From: Streptomyces griseoviridis | Lineage (GTDB): Bacteria > Actinomycetota > Actinomycetes > Streptomycetales > Streptomycetaceae | Direction of reading: 5' to 3' | Assembly: GCA_014649155.1 (NCBI GenBank) | Contig: BMSM01000009.1 | Location: forward strand, 62,001 to 126,000 | Length of the DNA stretch: 64,000 bases | Notes under the pieces: model-generated | What the model saw: only the letters and a program-made list of their open reading frames with translations | Told to the model about the DNA's origin: nothing | Databases searched by the model: none | Made by a program: the position numbers and the translations under genes | Part shown: in pieces, positions 47,746-56,499 of the stretch | How positions within the stretch are numbered: the first letter of the stretch is position 1 | Layout: the number at the start of each line of letters is the position of its first letter

Positions 47746-48774
47746 ATGGTGGTACGCGCGGCGGTGGCCGGAGCGAGCGGATACGCGGGCGGAGAGCTGC
47801 TGCGGCTGCTCCTGGCCCATCCCGAGGTCGAAATCGGTGCCCTGACCGGCAACTCCAACGCCGGGCAGCGCCTCGGCGCGCTCCAGCCGCACCTGCTGCC
47901 GCTGGCCGGCCGGGTGCTGGAGCCGACGACGCCCGAGGTGCTCGCCGGGCACGACGTCGTCTTCCTCGCGCTGCCGCACGGCCAGTCCGCCGCCGTGGCC
48001 GAGCAGCTCGGGCCCGACGTGCTCGTGGTCGACATGGGCGCCGACTTCCGGTTGAAGGACGCCGGCGACTGGGAGGCGTTCTACGGCTCCCCGCACGCCG
48101 GGACCTGGCCCTACGGCCTCCCCGAACTGCCGGGTGCCCGCTCCGCGCTGGAGGGGTCCAAGCGCGTCGCGGTGCCCGGTTGCTACCCCACGGCCGTCTC
48201 CCTGGCCCTGTTCCCGGCGTACACGGCCGCCCTCGCCGAGCCCGAGGCGGTGATCGTCGCCTCCTCCGGCACCTCCGGTGCGGGCAAGGCGCCCAAGCCG
48301 CACCTGCTGGGCAGCGAGGTCATGGGCTCGATGTCGCCGTACGGCGTCGGCGGCGTCCACCGGCACACCCCCGAGATGATCCAGAACCTCAGCGCCGCGG
48401 CCGGCGAGCGGGTCTCCGTCTCCTTCACGCCGACGCTGGCGCCGATGCCCCGCGGCATCCTCGCCACGTGCAGCGCGAAGGCCAGGCCCGGGGTGAGCGC
48501 TCAGTCGCTGCGCGCCGCCTACGAGAAGGCGTACGCGGACGAGCCCTTCGTCCATCTGCTGCCCGAGGGCCAGTGGCCCGCGACCGCGTCCGTCCACGGT
48601 TCGAACGCCGTTCAGGTGCAGGTCGCGTACGACGCCGCCGCGGGCCGCGTCATCGCCATCAGCGCCATCGACAACCTGGCCAAGGGCACCGCCGGCGGTG
48701 CCGTCCAGAGCATGAACCTCGCCCTGGGTCTTGACGAGACCACGGGGCTGACGACGATCGGAGTTGCGCCGTGA
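47746..48774 (+). CDS. argC: N-acetyl-gamma-glutamyl-phosphate reductase
   Basis: 342 residues from ATG 47746, which has GGAGGA six bases upstream; ATG 47740 lies too close to the ribosome-binding site. NADP site AAVAGASGYAGGELLRLL, catalytic Cys in VAVPGCYPTAVSLAL, and HRHTPEMIQNL near the active site. It reduces N-acetylglutamyl phosphate to the semialdehyde in arginine biosynthesis. The stop overlaps argJ by 4 bp (GTGA). Confidence 0.97.
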   Translation: MVVRAAVAGASGYAGGELLRLLLAHPEVEIGALTGNSNAGQRLGALQPHLLPLAGRVLEPTTPEVLAGHDVVFLALPHGQSAAVAEQLGPDVLVVDMGADFRLKDAGDWEAFYGSPHAGTWPYGLPELPGARSALEGSKRVAVPGCYPTAVSLALFPAYTAALAEPEAVIVASSGTSGAGKAPKPHLLGSEVMGSMSPYGVGGVHRHTPEMIQNLSAAAGERVSVSFTPTLAPMPRGILATCSAKARPGVSAQSLRAAYEKAYADEPFVHLLPEGQWPATASVHGSNAVQVQVAYDAAAGRVIAISAIDNLAKGTAGGAVQSMNLALGLDETTGLTTIGVAP

Positions 48775-49925
48775 GTGTGACGGCAGCGAAGGGATTCACG
48801 GCGGCGGGCATCGCCGCCGGGATCAAGGAGAACGGCAACCCCGACCTGGCCCTCGTGGTCAACACCGGCCCCCGCCGCGCCGCCGCGGGCGTCTTCACCT
48901 CCAACCGCGTCAAGGCCGCGCCGGTGCTCTGGTCCGAGCAGGTGCTCAAGGGCGGGCGGGTGAGCGCCGTCGTCCTCAACTCCGGGGGCGCCAACGCCTG
49001 CACCGGCCCCAAGGGCTTCCAGGACACCCACGCCACCGCCGAGAAGGCGGCCGAGGTCCTCGGGGGCATCGGCGCGGGCGAGGTGGCCGTCTGCTCCACT
49101 GGCCTGATCGGCGTCCTGCTCCCCATGGACAAACTGCTCCCCGGCGTCGAGACCGCCGCCGCCCAGCTCTCCGAGCACGGCGGTGAGAAGGCCGCCATCG
49201 CCATCAAGACCACCGACACCGTGCACAAGACGTCGGTCCTCACCCGGGACGGCTGGACCGTCGGCGGCATGGCCAAGGGCGCGGGCATGCTCGCCCCGGG
49301 CCTCGCCACCATGCTCGTCGTCCTCACCACCGACGCCGACCTGGAGGCCGAGGCCCTGGACAAGGCGCTGCGCGACGCCACCCGGGTCACCTTCGACCGG
49401 GTCGACTCCGACGGCTGCATGTCCACCAACGACACCGTGCTGCTGCTCGCCTCCGGCGCCAGCGGGGTCACCCCCGAGCACGCCGCGTTCGCCGAGGCCG
49501 TCCGGACCGTCTGCGACGACCTGGGACAGCAGCTCATCCGGGACGCCGAGGGCGCCAGCAAGGACATCAAGGTCGAGGTCGTGCACGCCGCGACCGAGGA
49601 CGACGCCGTGGAGGTGGGCCGCTCCATCGCCCGCAACAACCTCCTCAAGTGCGCCATCCACGGCGAGGACCCCAACTGGGGCCGGGTGCTGTCCGCGATC
49701 GGCACGACGAAGGCCGCCTTCGAGCCGGACGCGCTCAACGTGGCCATCAACGGCGTCTGGGTCTGCAAGAACGGCGGCGTCGGCGAGGACCGCGACCAGG
49801 TCGACATGCGCTACCGCGAGGTGCACATCGTCGCCGACCTCGGGGCCGGAGACGCCACCGCCACCATCTGGACCAACGACCTCACCGCCGACTACGTCCA
49901 CGAGAACAGCGCGTACTCCTCATGA
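48771..49925 (+). CDS. argJ: Glutamate N-acetyltransferase / amino-acid acetyltransferase
   Basis: 384 residues from GTG 48771. ArgJ hallmarks: FTSNRVKAAPVLWSEQ, VVLNSGGANACTG, and the autoprocessing site GMLAPGLATMLVVLTTDA, where the chain is cut before Thr in ATML to give alpha and beta subunits. FDRVDSDGCMSTNDTVLLLA and DPNWGRVLSAIG follow. It recycles the acetyl group from N-acetylornithine to glutamate. ATGA overlap with argB. Confidence 0.97.
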   Translation: MSVTAAKGFTAAGIAAGIKENGNPDLALVVNTGPRRAAAGVFTSNRVKAAPVLWSEQVLKGGRVSAVVLNSGGANACTGPKGFQDTHATAEKAAEVLGGIGAGEVAVCSTGLIGVLLPMDKLLPGVETAAAQLSEHGGEKAAIAIKTTDTVHKTSVLTRDGWTVGGMAKGAGMLAPGLATMLVVLTTDADLEAEALDKALRDATRVTFDRVDSDGCMSTNDTVLLLASGASGVTPEHAAFAEAVRTVCDDLGQQLIRDAEGASKDIKVEVVHAATEDDAVEVGRSIARNNLLKCAIHGEDPNWGRVLSAIGTTKAAFEPDALNVAINGVWVCKNGGVGEDRDQVDMRYREVHIVADLGAGDATATIWTNDLTADYVHENSAYSS

Positions 49926-50833
49926 GCACTCCGACGCGGAAGCACACCGCCCTCCCGAAGGCCCAGATCCTCATCGAGGCGCTGCCCTGGCTGGTACGGC
50001 ACGCCGGCAAGACGGTCGTCATCAAGTTCGGCGGCAACGCCATGATCGACGAGGACCTCAAGGCCGCCTTCGCCCAGGACGTCGTCTTTCTGCGGCACGC
50101 CGGCCTCAAGCCCGTCGTGGTGCACGGCGGCGGCCCGCAGATCAGCGCCGCCCTCGACCGGCACGGCATCGTCAGCGAGTTCAAGGCCGGCCTGCGCGTC
50201 ACCACCGAGGACGCCATGGACGTCGTACGGATGGTGCTGGCCGGGCAGGTGCAGCGCGAACTGGTCGGGCTGCTCAACCGGCACGGCCCGCTCGCCGTCG
50301 GCCTCACCGGCGAGGACGCGCACACCATGACCGCCACCAAGCACCAGCCCCGGATCGACGGCGAGCCGATCGACATCGGCCGGGTCGGTGAGATCACCGA
50401 GATCGACACCGGCGCGATCGAGGCGCTGCTCGCGGACGGCCGCATCCCGGTCGTCTCGTCGATCGCCCGTTCCCAGGACGATCACCATGTCTACAACGTC
50501 AATGCTGATACGGCGGCTGCGGCACTCGCTGCGGCGCTCGGTGCCGAGACGCTCATGGTCCTCACGGACGTCGAGGGCCTCTACGAGGACTGGCCGCACT
50601 CCGACGAGGTGATCAGCCGCCTCACCGCCTCCCAGCTGGAGAAACTGCTCCCCGAGCTGTCCAGCGGCATGGTGCCGAAGATGGAGGGCTGTCTGCACGC
50701 CGTCCGCAACGGCGTCACCACCGCCCGGGTCATCGACGGCCGGGTCCAGCACTCGATCCTGCTGGAGATCTTCACCGACGAGGGGATCGGCACGATGGTC
50801 GTGCCGGACGAGACCGAGGGGGACCAGTCGTGA
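49922..50833 (+). CDS. argB: Acetylglutamate kinase
   Basis: 303 residues, ATG 49922. Amino-acid-kinase fold: TVVIKFGGNAMID (phosphate-binding Lys and Gly), KPVVVHGGGPQIS, NVNADTAAAALAAALGAETL, MVLTDVEGLYEDW and SSGMVPKMEGCLHAVRNGV. An N-terminal extension typical of arginine-inhibited enzymes is present, so feedback inhibition is likely. GTGA overlap with argD. Confidence 0.97.
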   Translation: MSTPTRKHTALPKAQILIEALPWLVRHAGKTVVIKFGGNAMIDEDLKAAFAQDVVFLRHAGLKPVVVHGGGPQISAALDRHGIVSEFKAGLRVTTEDAMDVVRMVLAGQVQRELVGLLNRHGPLAVGLTGEDAHTMTATKHQPRIDGEPIDIGRVGEITEIDTGAIEALLADGRIPVVSSIARSQDDHHVYNVNADTAAAALAAALGAETLMVLTDVEGLYEDWPHSDEVISRLTASQLEKLLPELSSGMVPKMEGCLHAVRNGVTTARVIDGRVQHSILLEIFTDEGIGTMVVPDETEGDQS

Positions 50834-52041
50834 CCGCCAGCCAGGACCTGACCGCGCGGTGGCAGGGCGCGCTCATGAACAACTACGGCACCCCCCGGCT
50901 GCCCCTGGTGCGCGGTGCCGGAGAGCGGCTGTGGGACGCCGACGGAAAGGAGTACCTGGACTTCGTCGGCGGCATCGCCGTCAACGCGCTCGGCCACGCC
51001 CACCCGGCGGTCGTCGAGGCCGTCAGCACCCAGATCGCCTCGCTCGGCCACGTCTCCAACCTCTTCATCGCCGAGCCGCCCGTCGCGCTGGCCGAGCGGC
51101 TGCTGACGCACTTCGGCCGCGACGGCAAGGTCTACTTCTGCAACTCCGGCGCCGAGGCCAACGAGGGCGCCTTCAAGATCGGCCGGCTGACGGGGCGGAC
51201 CCACATGGTCGCGACCCGGGGCGGCTTCCACGGCCGCACCATGGGCGCGCTGGCCCTCACCGGCCAGCCCGGCAAGCAGGAACCCTTCCTCCCGCTGCCG
51301 GGGGACGTCACCCACGTGCCCTACGGCGACGCGCAGGCACTGGCCGCCGCGGTCACCGAGGACACCGCCCTGGTGATCATCGAGCCGATCCAGGGGGAGA
51401 ACGGCGTCGTCGTCCCGCCAGCCGGCTATCTGAAGGCGGCCCGCGCGATCACCGCAGCGACCGGTGCGCTGCTGGTCCTGGACGAGGTGCAGACCGGTGT
51501 CGGCCGCACCGGGCACTGGTTCGCGTACCAGGCCCACGAGGGCGTCCTGCCCGACGTCGTCACCCTCGCCAAGGGCCTCGGCGGCGGGCTGCCGCTGGGC
51601 GCGACCGTCGCCTTCGGCCGCTCGGCCGACCTCCTCCAGCCCGGCCACCACGGCACCACCTTCGGCGGCAACCCCGTCGCCTGCGCGGCCGGCCTCGCCG
51701 TCCTGGACACCATCGCGGACGAGGGCCTGCTGGACAACGTCAAGCGGCAGAGCGAGCGGCTGCGCACCGGCGTCGAGGGGCTCGGCCACCCGCTGGTCGA
51801 CCACGTCCGGGGCGCGGGCCTGCTGCTGGGTATCGTGCTCACCGAGCCGCTCGCGCCGCAGGCGCAGCAGGCGGCCCAGGACGCCGGCATCCTCGTGAAC
51901 GCGCCCGCACCCGACGTCGTACGGCTCATGCCGCCGCTGAACCTCGGCGACGACGCGGTGGACGCGTTCCTCGGGGCGCTGCCCGGCCTGCTGGACGCGG
52001 CGGGCGGGGACGGACGAACGGATGGACGATCCGGAGAATGA
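50830..52041 (+). CDS. argD: Acetylornithine aminotransferase
   Basis: 403 residues, GTG 50830. Class III aminotransferase: YLDFVGGIAVNALGHAHPAV, YFCNSGAEANEGAFKIGR, GGFHGRTMGALALTGQ, LLVLDEVQTGVGRTG and PLP Lys in TLAKGLGGGLPLGA. The C-terminus ends in a polar GGDGRTDGRSGE tail. It converts N-acetylglutamate semialdehyde to N-acetylornithine. argR begins 7 bp downstream. Confidence 0.97.
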   Translation: MTASQDLTARWQGALMNNYGTPRLPLVRGAGERLWDADGKEYLDFVGGIAVNALGHAHPAVVEAVSTQIASLGHVSNLFIAEPPVALAERLLTHFGRDGKVYFCNSGAEANEGAFKIGRLTGRTHMVATRGGFHGRTMGALALTGQPGKQEPFLPLPGDVTHVPYGDAQALAAAVTEDTALVIIEPIQGENGVVVPPAGYLKAARAITAATGALLVLDEVQTGVGRTGHWFAYQAHEGVLPDVVTLAKGLGGGLPLGATVAFGRSADLLQPGHHGTTFGGNPVACAAGLAVLDTIADEGLLDNVKRQSERLRTGVEGLGHPLVDHVRGAGLLLGIVLTEPLAPQAQQAAQDAGILVNAPAPDVVRLMPPLNLGDDAVDAFLGALPGLLDAAGGDGRTDGRSGE

Positions 52042-52048
52042 GACGACG

Positions 52049-52594
52049 ATGAGTCAGGCGCAGGACCACGAGAGCGCGGGGGCCGCGGGGCCCGCCGTGC
52101 CGCAGACCCGCACCGCCCGCCACCGCCGGATCGTGGACATCCTCAACCGGCAGCCGGTGCGGTCGCAGAGCCAGCTCGCGAAGCTGCTCGCCGACGACGG
52201 GCTGACCGTCACCCAGGCGACGCTCTCCCGGGACCTGGACGAGCTGAACGCGGTCAAGATCCGCAACACCGACGGCGACCTGATCTACGCGGTGCCCAGC
52301 GAGGGGGGTTTCCGGACGCCCCGGGCGCCGCTGGGCGGGTCGGCGAAGGAGGAGCGGATGCGGCGGCTCTCCGCGGAGCTGCTGATCTCCGCGGAGGCGT
52401 CCGCGAACCTCGTGGTGCTGCGGACCCCTCCGGGGGCGGCGCAGTTCCTCGCCTCGGCGATCGACCAGGCGGAGCTGCACGACATCCTGGGGACGATCGC
52501 CGGGGACGACACGGTGATGCTGATCAGCCGGAATCCGACGGGCGGGCAGGCGCTCGCCGATCATCTGCTGCGGCTGGCCCAGAACGGGCATTGA
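52049..52594 (+). CDS. argR: Arginine repressor
   Basis: 181 residues from ATG 52049 (MSQAQDHESAG); ATG 52022 would overlap argD and add nine residues. N-terminal winged helix TARHRRIVDILNRQPVRSQS, QLAKLLADDGLTVTQATLSR (SR of the recognition helix), C-terminal oligomerisation and arginine-binding domain with LRTPPGAAQFLASAIDQAEL and GTIAGDDTVMLI. It forms hexamers that bind ARG boxes upstream of argC and argH, so it closes a feedback loop as last gene of its own operon. Confidence 0.97.
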   Translation: MSQAQDHESAGAAGPAVPQTRTARHRRIVDILNRQPVRSQSQLAKLLADDGLTVTQATLSRDLDELNAVKIRNTDGDLIYAVPSEGGFRTPRAPLGGSAKEERMRRLSAELLISAEASANLVVLRTPPGAAQFLASAIDQAELHDILGTIAGDDTVMLISRNPTGGQALADHLLRLAQNGH

Positions 52595-52853
52595 GGGTGC
52601 GTGGCCGGGTGCGGGTGCTTCGTGGCCGGTCGCGCCCACGCGGTACAGCCGCAGATCGACACAGTCTCGCGCCCACCGGGGCGTTCTCCTCACCCGAGTC
52701 GAGAAGCCATGCCCCCGGTGCGTCTCACCTCGTCGCCCGCTGTGATCAGCAGGGCCTCCACTCCTTCCAGGGACTCCAGCCGCCGCAGACCCTCCCGCGA
52801 ACCCCTCGCGGAGGCCGCCGTAGCCCAGCGGTCGGCCCGGGTCAGGCCCCAGG

Positions 52854-53370
52854 TCACCGGCTGACCGAGACCGGGCCGGCCGACAGCAGCCCGATGACCA
52901 CCAGCGGCCCCGTGCCCATCGCCGCCTTGCCGCGGCCGGGGCGGCCGTTGACCGACTCCGCGGTCCGCGCGGCGAGCCCGCCGGGGCCCCGCCCCGACCG
53001 CGGGGCGTAACCCCCCATGGTCAACAGGATGTGCGGGAGGACCGGGAAGAGGGCGGGGCGACCGGTCATCGCGTGCCGGCGGGCCACCCGGTCGGAGCCG
53101 ACCCGCCCCTCCGGCGCGGGCACCCGGGCCGTCTGGAGCACGGCCGGCGCCATCAGGTACCCGGCGAGCAGCCCGGTGATCCGGCCGGTACCGAGGACCT
53201 GGGCGGGTGGTGCCGGAGACGGCGGGCGTGCTGCGCCACCACAGCCACAACACGCCCGCCGCGCCCGCCCACAGGGCGAGCGGCAGCGGCACGGCCGGAG
53301 AACGGCGCGGACGGATGCGGCGCATCGTCCGGCGGCGGGCGGCAAGGCCGCCGGCGAGCGTGGTGGACAC
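52854..53370 (-). pseudogene. Decayed ferric-reductase-like transmembrane gene (frameshifted, truncated)
   Basis: From GTG 53370 one frame reads MSTTLAGGLAARRRTMRRIR ... WAGAAGVLWLWWRSTPAVSG. Near 53205 the coding pattern switches to another minus frame: QVLGTGRITGLLAGYLMAPA, GSDRVARRHAMTGRPALFPV, LPHILLTMGGYAP, ending at TGA 52854. Together they resemble the N-terminal membrane domain of Streptomyces ferredoxin-reductase/ferric-reductase-like proteins (normally about 450 residues). The C-terminal flavin and NAD domains are missing and substitutions hit conserved positions. Third-position GC stays high in both segments, so decay is recent. The first frame continues to 52690 with a coding-like tail I cannot place. 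Confidence 0.65.
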
Positions 53371-53428
53371 GGTTCCTCCGGACGGACGGGCCTTCGGCCC
53401 ACCCGTACGTGCCGGGACCGCCCTGTGT

Positions 53429-54121
53429 TCAGTACCGGGTGAGCGCCGTCTCCCCGTCCGCCGTGCCGATCGCGATGTGCGGCCGGCGCGCCGGGTTCGC
53501 CCACGCCAGGATCGCCCGCATCGCGTCCTTCGGCACCGACACGCAGCCCGCCGTCGCGCCCTCCCCGTTGACGTGCAGGAAGATGCCCGCGCCGCGTCCC
53601 CGTACGGGACGCGCGTAGTTGAAGCCGATGACCAGCGCGTGCGCGTACTGCGTCCCGTAGGTGATCAGGTGCTCGGCCTCGGTGGCGGCGCAGTCGGCGG
53701 GGCGGGGCTCGGTCCAGCGGTTGTAGGAGCGGGAGGCGTTGTCCTGGCACCACCAGGAGTCCTGGCGCACGGGCCGGTGGCGGTACGCCGTCCCGGGCGG
53801 CGCGGGCTCGATGCCGAAGGCGTAGGGGAGGCCGTAGAGGCCGGTGGGGGTGGTGTTCGTGCCCTGCCGCCGGGTCGCCCCGTCGGTGAGCCCGTTCGCA
53901 CCGAACCGGGCGGGCGCCGAACCCGCTTCCAGCCAGTGCCCGCGCCGCCGGTCCCACCAGGTGACCGTGCCGGTGGTCGAGCCGGTGTCCGGGGCGACGG
54001 CGGTGATGAGCTGGGTGCCGCCGCCGGTGTCCGCCATCCGCTCCGGCAGCGGGCCGGGCGGCGCGGAGAAGGCCGGCAGCAGGAGGACGGCGAGGGCGAG
54101 GGCGACGGCACCGGGGCGCAT
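53429..54121 (-). CDS. Secreted L,D-transpeptidase-like (YkuD) protein
   Basis: 230 residues, ATG 54121. Signal peptide 1-20 (MRPGAVALALAVLLLPAFSA). The YkuD catalytic signature is IFLHVNGEGATAGCVSVP, with His183 and Cys193; GLYGLPYAFG upstream is also typical. The core is short and lacks LysM or Ig-like domains. It probably modifies or recognises peptidoglycan outside the membrane. It is 3 bp downstream of the PNPOx-like gene and co-transcribed with it. Confidence 0.88.
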   Translation of the reverse strand: MRPGAVALALAVLLLPAFSAPPGPLPERMADTGGGTQLITAVAPDTGSTTGTVTWWDRRRGHWLEAGSAPARFGANGLTDGATRRQGTNTTPTGLYGLPYAFGIEPAPPGTAYRHRPVRQDSWWCQDNASRSYNRWTEPRPADCAATEAEHLITYGTQYAHALVIGFNYARPVRGRGAGIFLHVNGEGATAGCVSVPKDAMRAILAWANPARRPHIAIGTADGETALTRY

Positions 54122-54124
54122 GGG

Positions 54125-54712
54125 TCAGACCGTAGAGGGCGGCAAGGGCAGCGGCAGCCCGGGAAGTCCGTCCAGGCTGGTCGCGATGTGCTCCTTCTTG
54201 GTGAAGTAGGCGTCCAGCGAGGCGTCGTCCTCCCGGGCGAACCGCTTGGCGTGCAGATCGCGGTCCTGCTCGTACGCCATGAAGGGGACGGCGTACCCGC
54301 AGGTGTCGCGGACCAGTTCGGCGGTGACGACGATGATCGCGCGCAGGCCGTGTGCGGCCGGGTCGATGTCCGGGAACCGGGCGAGCAGGCCGGGGAAGCG
54401 GGGGTCGTCGCGGAAGACGGGCTCCCCGCGGCCGTGCACCCGGACGATGTTCGGCGGCCCCTGGAAGGCGCACCACATGAGCGTGATCCGGCCGTTCTCC
54501 CTGAGGTGGGCGATGGTCTCGGCGTTGGAGCCGGCGAAGTCGAGGTAGGCCACGGTGTGCTCGTCGAGCACCGCGAAGGAACCCGTGAGGCCCTTGGGGG
54601 AGAGGTTGACCGTGCCGTCGGCGCCGAGGGGAGCGGTGGCGGTGAAGAAGAGGGGCTGGGCCTCGATGAAGGTGCGGAGTCTGCCGTCTATGCGCTCATA
54701 AGTCTTTCCCAT
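54125..54712 (-). CDS. Pyridoxamine 5'-phosphate oxidase-like flavin protein
   Basis: 195 residues, ATG 54712. The split-barrel flavin fold is indicated by QPLFFTATAPLGADGTVNLS, PKGLTGSFAVLDEHTVAYLD, GSNAETIAHLRENGRITLMW and NIVRVHGRGEPVFRDDPRF. The family binds FMN or F420 and reduces small substrates. It heads a two-gene unit with the L,D-transpeptidase-like gene and is divergent from argH (about 215 bp). Confidence 0.88.
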   Translation of the reverse strand: MGKTYERIDGRLRTFIEAQPLFFTATAPLGADGTVNLSPKGLTGSFAVLDEHTVAYLDFAGSNAETIAHLRENGRITLMWCAFQGPPNIVRVHGRGEPVFRDDPRFPGLLARFPDIDPAAHGLRAIIVVTAELVRDTCGYAVPFMAYEQDRDLHAKRFAREDDASLDAYFTKKEHIATSLDGLPGLPLPLPPSTV

Positions 54713-54858
54713 GTCTAACGATTATCCGGACCGGTGGGTCCCCTGTCCCGGCATTCACGCAGGCGGAAGCCGCGACCGTCCCGGCCGGTGCGGGCGGGAC
54801 GGTCGCGGCGCACAGGAGTACGGGAGCGTCCGCCGGCTCGTTCAGCCGCCCGCCGAAA

Positions 54859-54887
54859 TTGACGATTCATGCAGAGGGTTGCATACT
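54859..54887 (+). promoter_or_regulatory. argH promoter
   Basis: TTGACG (54859-54864) and CATACT (54882-54887) spaced by 17 bp. The -10 lies inside the ARG box, so ArgR binding would block RNA polymerase. Confidence 0.65.
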
Positions 54888-54894
54888 CATGCAG
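54863..54894 (+). promoter_or_regulatory. ARG box upstream of argH
   Basis: TTGCATACTCATGCAG (54879-54894) is a good palindromic ARG box, preceded by a half site ATTCATGCAG (54865-54874). It ends 33 bp before the argH GTG. Confidence 0.8.
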
Positions 54895-54927
54895 AACAGC
54901 GACCGACCCTCCCTAGGAGCGACGCAA

Positions 54928-56355
54928 GTGAGCAGCAACAGCGGTGATGTCCGGCTCTGGGGCGGCCGTTTCGCCGACGGCCCCGCCGAGGCCCTGGCGA
55001 AGCTGTCCGCGTCCGTCCACTTCGACTGGCGGCTCGCCCCCTACGACATCGCCGGCTCGCGTGCCCACGCGCGCGTGCTGCACCAGGCCGGACTGCTCAC
55101 CGAGGACGAGCTGACCCGCATGATCGCGGGCCTGGACCGGCTGGAGGCGGACGTGGCCTCCGGCGCCTTCACCGGCACCATCGCCGACGAGGACGTGCAC
55201 ACCGCCCTGGAGCGCGGCCTGCTGGAACGGCTCGGTCCCGACCTCGGCGGCAAGCTCCGCGCCGGCCGCTCCCGCAACGACCAGGTGGCGACCCTCTTCC
55301 GCATGTACCTGCGGGATCACGCCCGGATCATCGGCGGTCTGGTCGCCGACCTCCAGGACGCCCTGATCGGCCTCGCCGAGGCCCACCCGGACGCGGCGAT
55401 GCCCGGCCGCACCCACCTCCAGCACGCCCAGCCGGTGCTCTTCGCCCACCATGTCCTCGCCCACGCCCAGGCGCTCTCCCGGGACGCCGAGCGGCTGCGC
55501 CAGTGGGACGAGCGCACGGCCGTGTCGCCGTACGGCTCCGGTGCCCTGGCCGGGTCCTCCCTCGGCCTGGACCCCGAGGCGGTCGCCCGCGACCTCGGCT
55601 TCGAGCGCGGCAGCGCCGCCAACTCCATCGACGGCACCGCATCCCGGGACTTCGTCGCCGAGTTCGCCTTCATCACCGCGATGATCGGCGTCGACGTCTC
55701 CCGGATCGCGGAGGAGATCATCCTCTGGAACACCAAGGAGTTCTCCTTCGTCACCCTGCACGACGCCTTCTCCACCGGCTCCTCGATCATGCCGCAGAAG
55801 AAGAACCCGGACATCGCGGAGCTGGCGCGCGGCAAGTCCGGCCGCCTCATCGGCAACCTCACCGGCCTGATGGCCACCCTCAAGGCCCTGCCGCTCGCGT
55901 ACAACCGCGACCTCCAGGAGGACAAGGAGCCGGTCTTCGACTCCATCGACCAGCTGGAGGTCCTGCTCCCCGCCTTCACCGGCATGATGGCCACCCTCAC
56001 CGTGCACCGCGAGCGCATGGCGGAACTGGCCCCGGCCGGCTTCTCGCTCGCCACCGACATCGCCGAGTGGCTGGTCCGTCAGGGCGTGCCGTTCCGCGTC
56101 GCGCACGAGGTGGCCGGCGAGTGCGTCAAGGTCGCGGAGTCCGAGGGCAAGGAACTGGACGAGCTGACCGACGAGCAGTTCGCCAAGATCTCCCCCCACC
56201 TCACCCCCGAGGTCCGCTCGGTCCTCGACGTCCAGGGCGCCCTCGCCTCCCGCGACGGCAGGGGCGGTACGGCCCCGAGCGCGGTCGCCGTCCAACTGGC
56301 GGAGGTGAAGCGGGACGTGGCCGGCCAGCACGCCTGGGCAACGGCGCGGCGGTAG
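54928..56355 (+). CDS. argH: Argininosuccinate lyase
   Basis: 475 residues from GTG 54928 (AGGAGC seven bases upstream); an upstream in-frame ATG at 54859 would start inside the promoter. Fumarase/aspartase superfamily: LWGGRFADGPAEALAKLSAS, RAGRSRNDQVATLFRMYL, PGRTHLQHAQPVLFAHH and the catalytic-loop signature GSSIMPQKKNPD. It cleaves argininosuccinate to arginine and fumarate. argG is not between argR and argH, so the previous step is encoded elsewhere. Controlled by its own ARG box. Confidence 0.97.
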   Translation: MSSNSGDVRLWGGRFADGPAEALAKLSASVHFDWRLAPYDIAGSRAHARVLHQAGLLTEDELTRMIAGLDRLEADVASGAFTGTIADEDVHTALERGLLERLGPDLGGKLRAGRSRNDQVATLFRMYLRDHARIIGGLVADLQDALIGLAEAHPDAAMPGRTHLQHAQPVLFAHHVLAHAQALSRDAERLRQWDERTAVSPYGSGALAGSSLGLDPEAVARDLGFERGSAANSIDGTASRDFVAEFAFITAMIGVDVSRIAEEIILWNTKEFSFVTLHDAFSTGSSIMPQKKNPDIAELARGKSGRLIGNLTGLMATLKALPLAYNRDLQEDKEPVFDSIDQLEVLLPAFTGMMATLTVHRERMAELAPAGFSLATDIAEWLVRQGVPFRVAHEVAGECVKVAESEGKELDELTDEQFAKISPHLTPEVRSVLDVQGALASRDGRGGTAPSAVAVQLAEVKRDVAGQHAWATARR

Positions 56356-56362
56356 GCCCTGA

Positions 56363-56383
56363 GGGGTGCGGGGAACCGCGCGA
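56363..56383. repeat. Dispersed Streptomyces intergenic palindrome, copy 2
   Basis: GGGGTGCGGGGAACCGCGCG plus A, 21 bp, the reverse complement of 28036-28056 with one difference (T for C at the fifth base). It forms the left part of the argH terminator. Confidence 0.7.
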
Positions 56384-56406
56384 CGGGCCACCACGCACCC
56401 GCACCC
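56364..56406 (+). terminator. argH terminator
   Basis: GGGTGCGGG (56364-56372) pairs exactly with CCCGCACCC (56398-56406) around a 25-nt loop, starting 8 bp after the argH stop. Confidence 0.65.
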
Positions 56407-56499
56407 GCCGGATCACCCCTCGGACCCCCCCTCGATGTGAAGGCCGTCGCGGGATACGTTGGTCGGAAACCTCACCGAGGCCGACCGAACGGACCCGCG

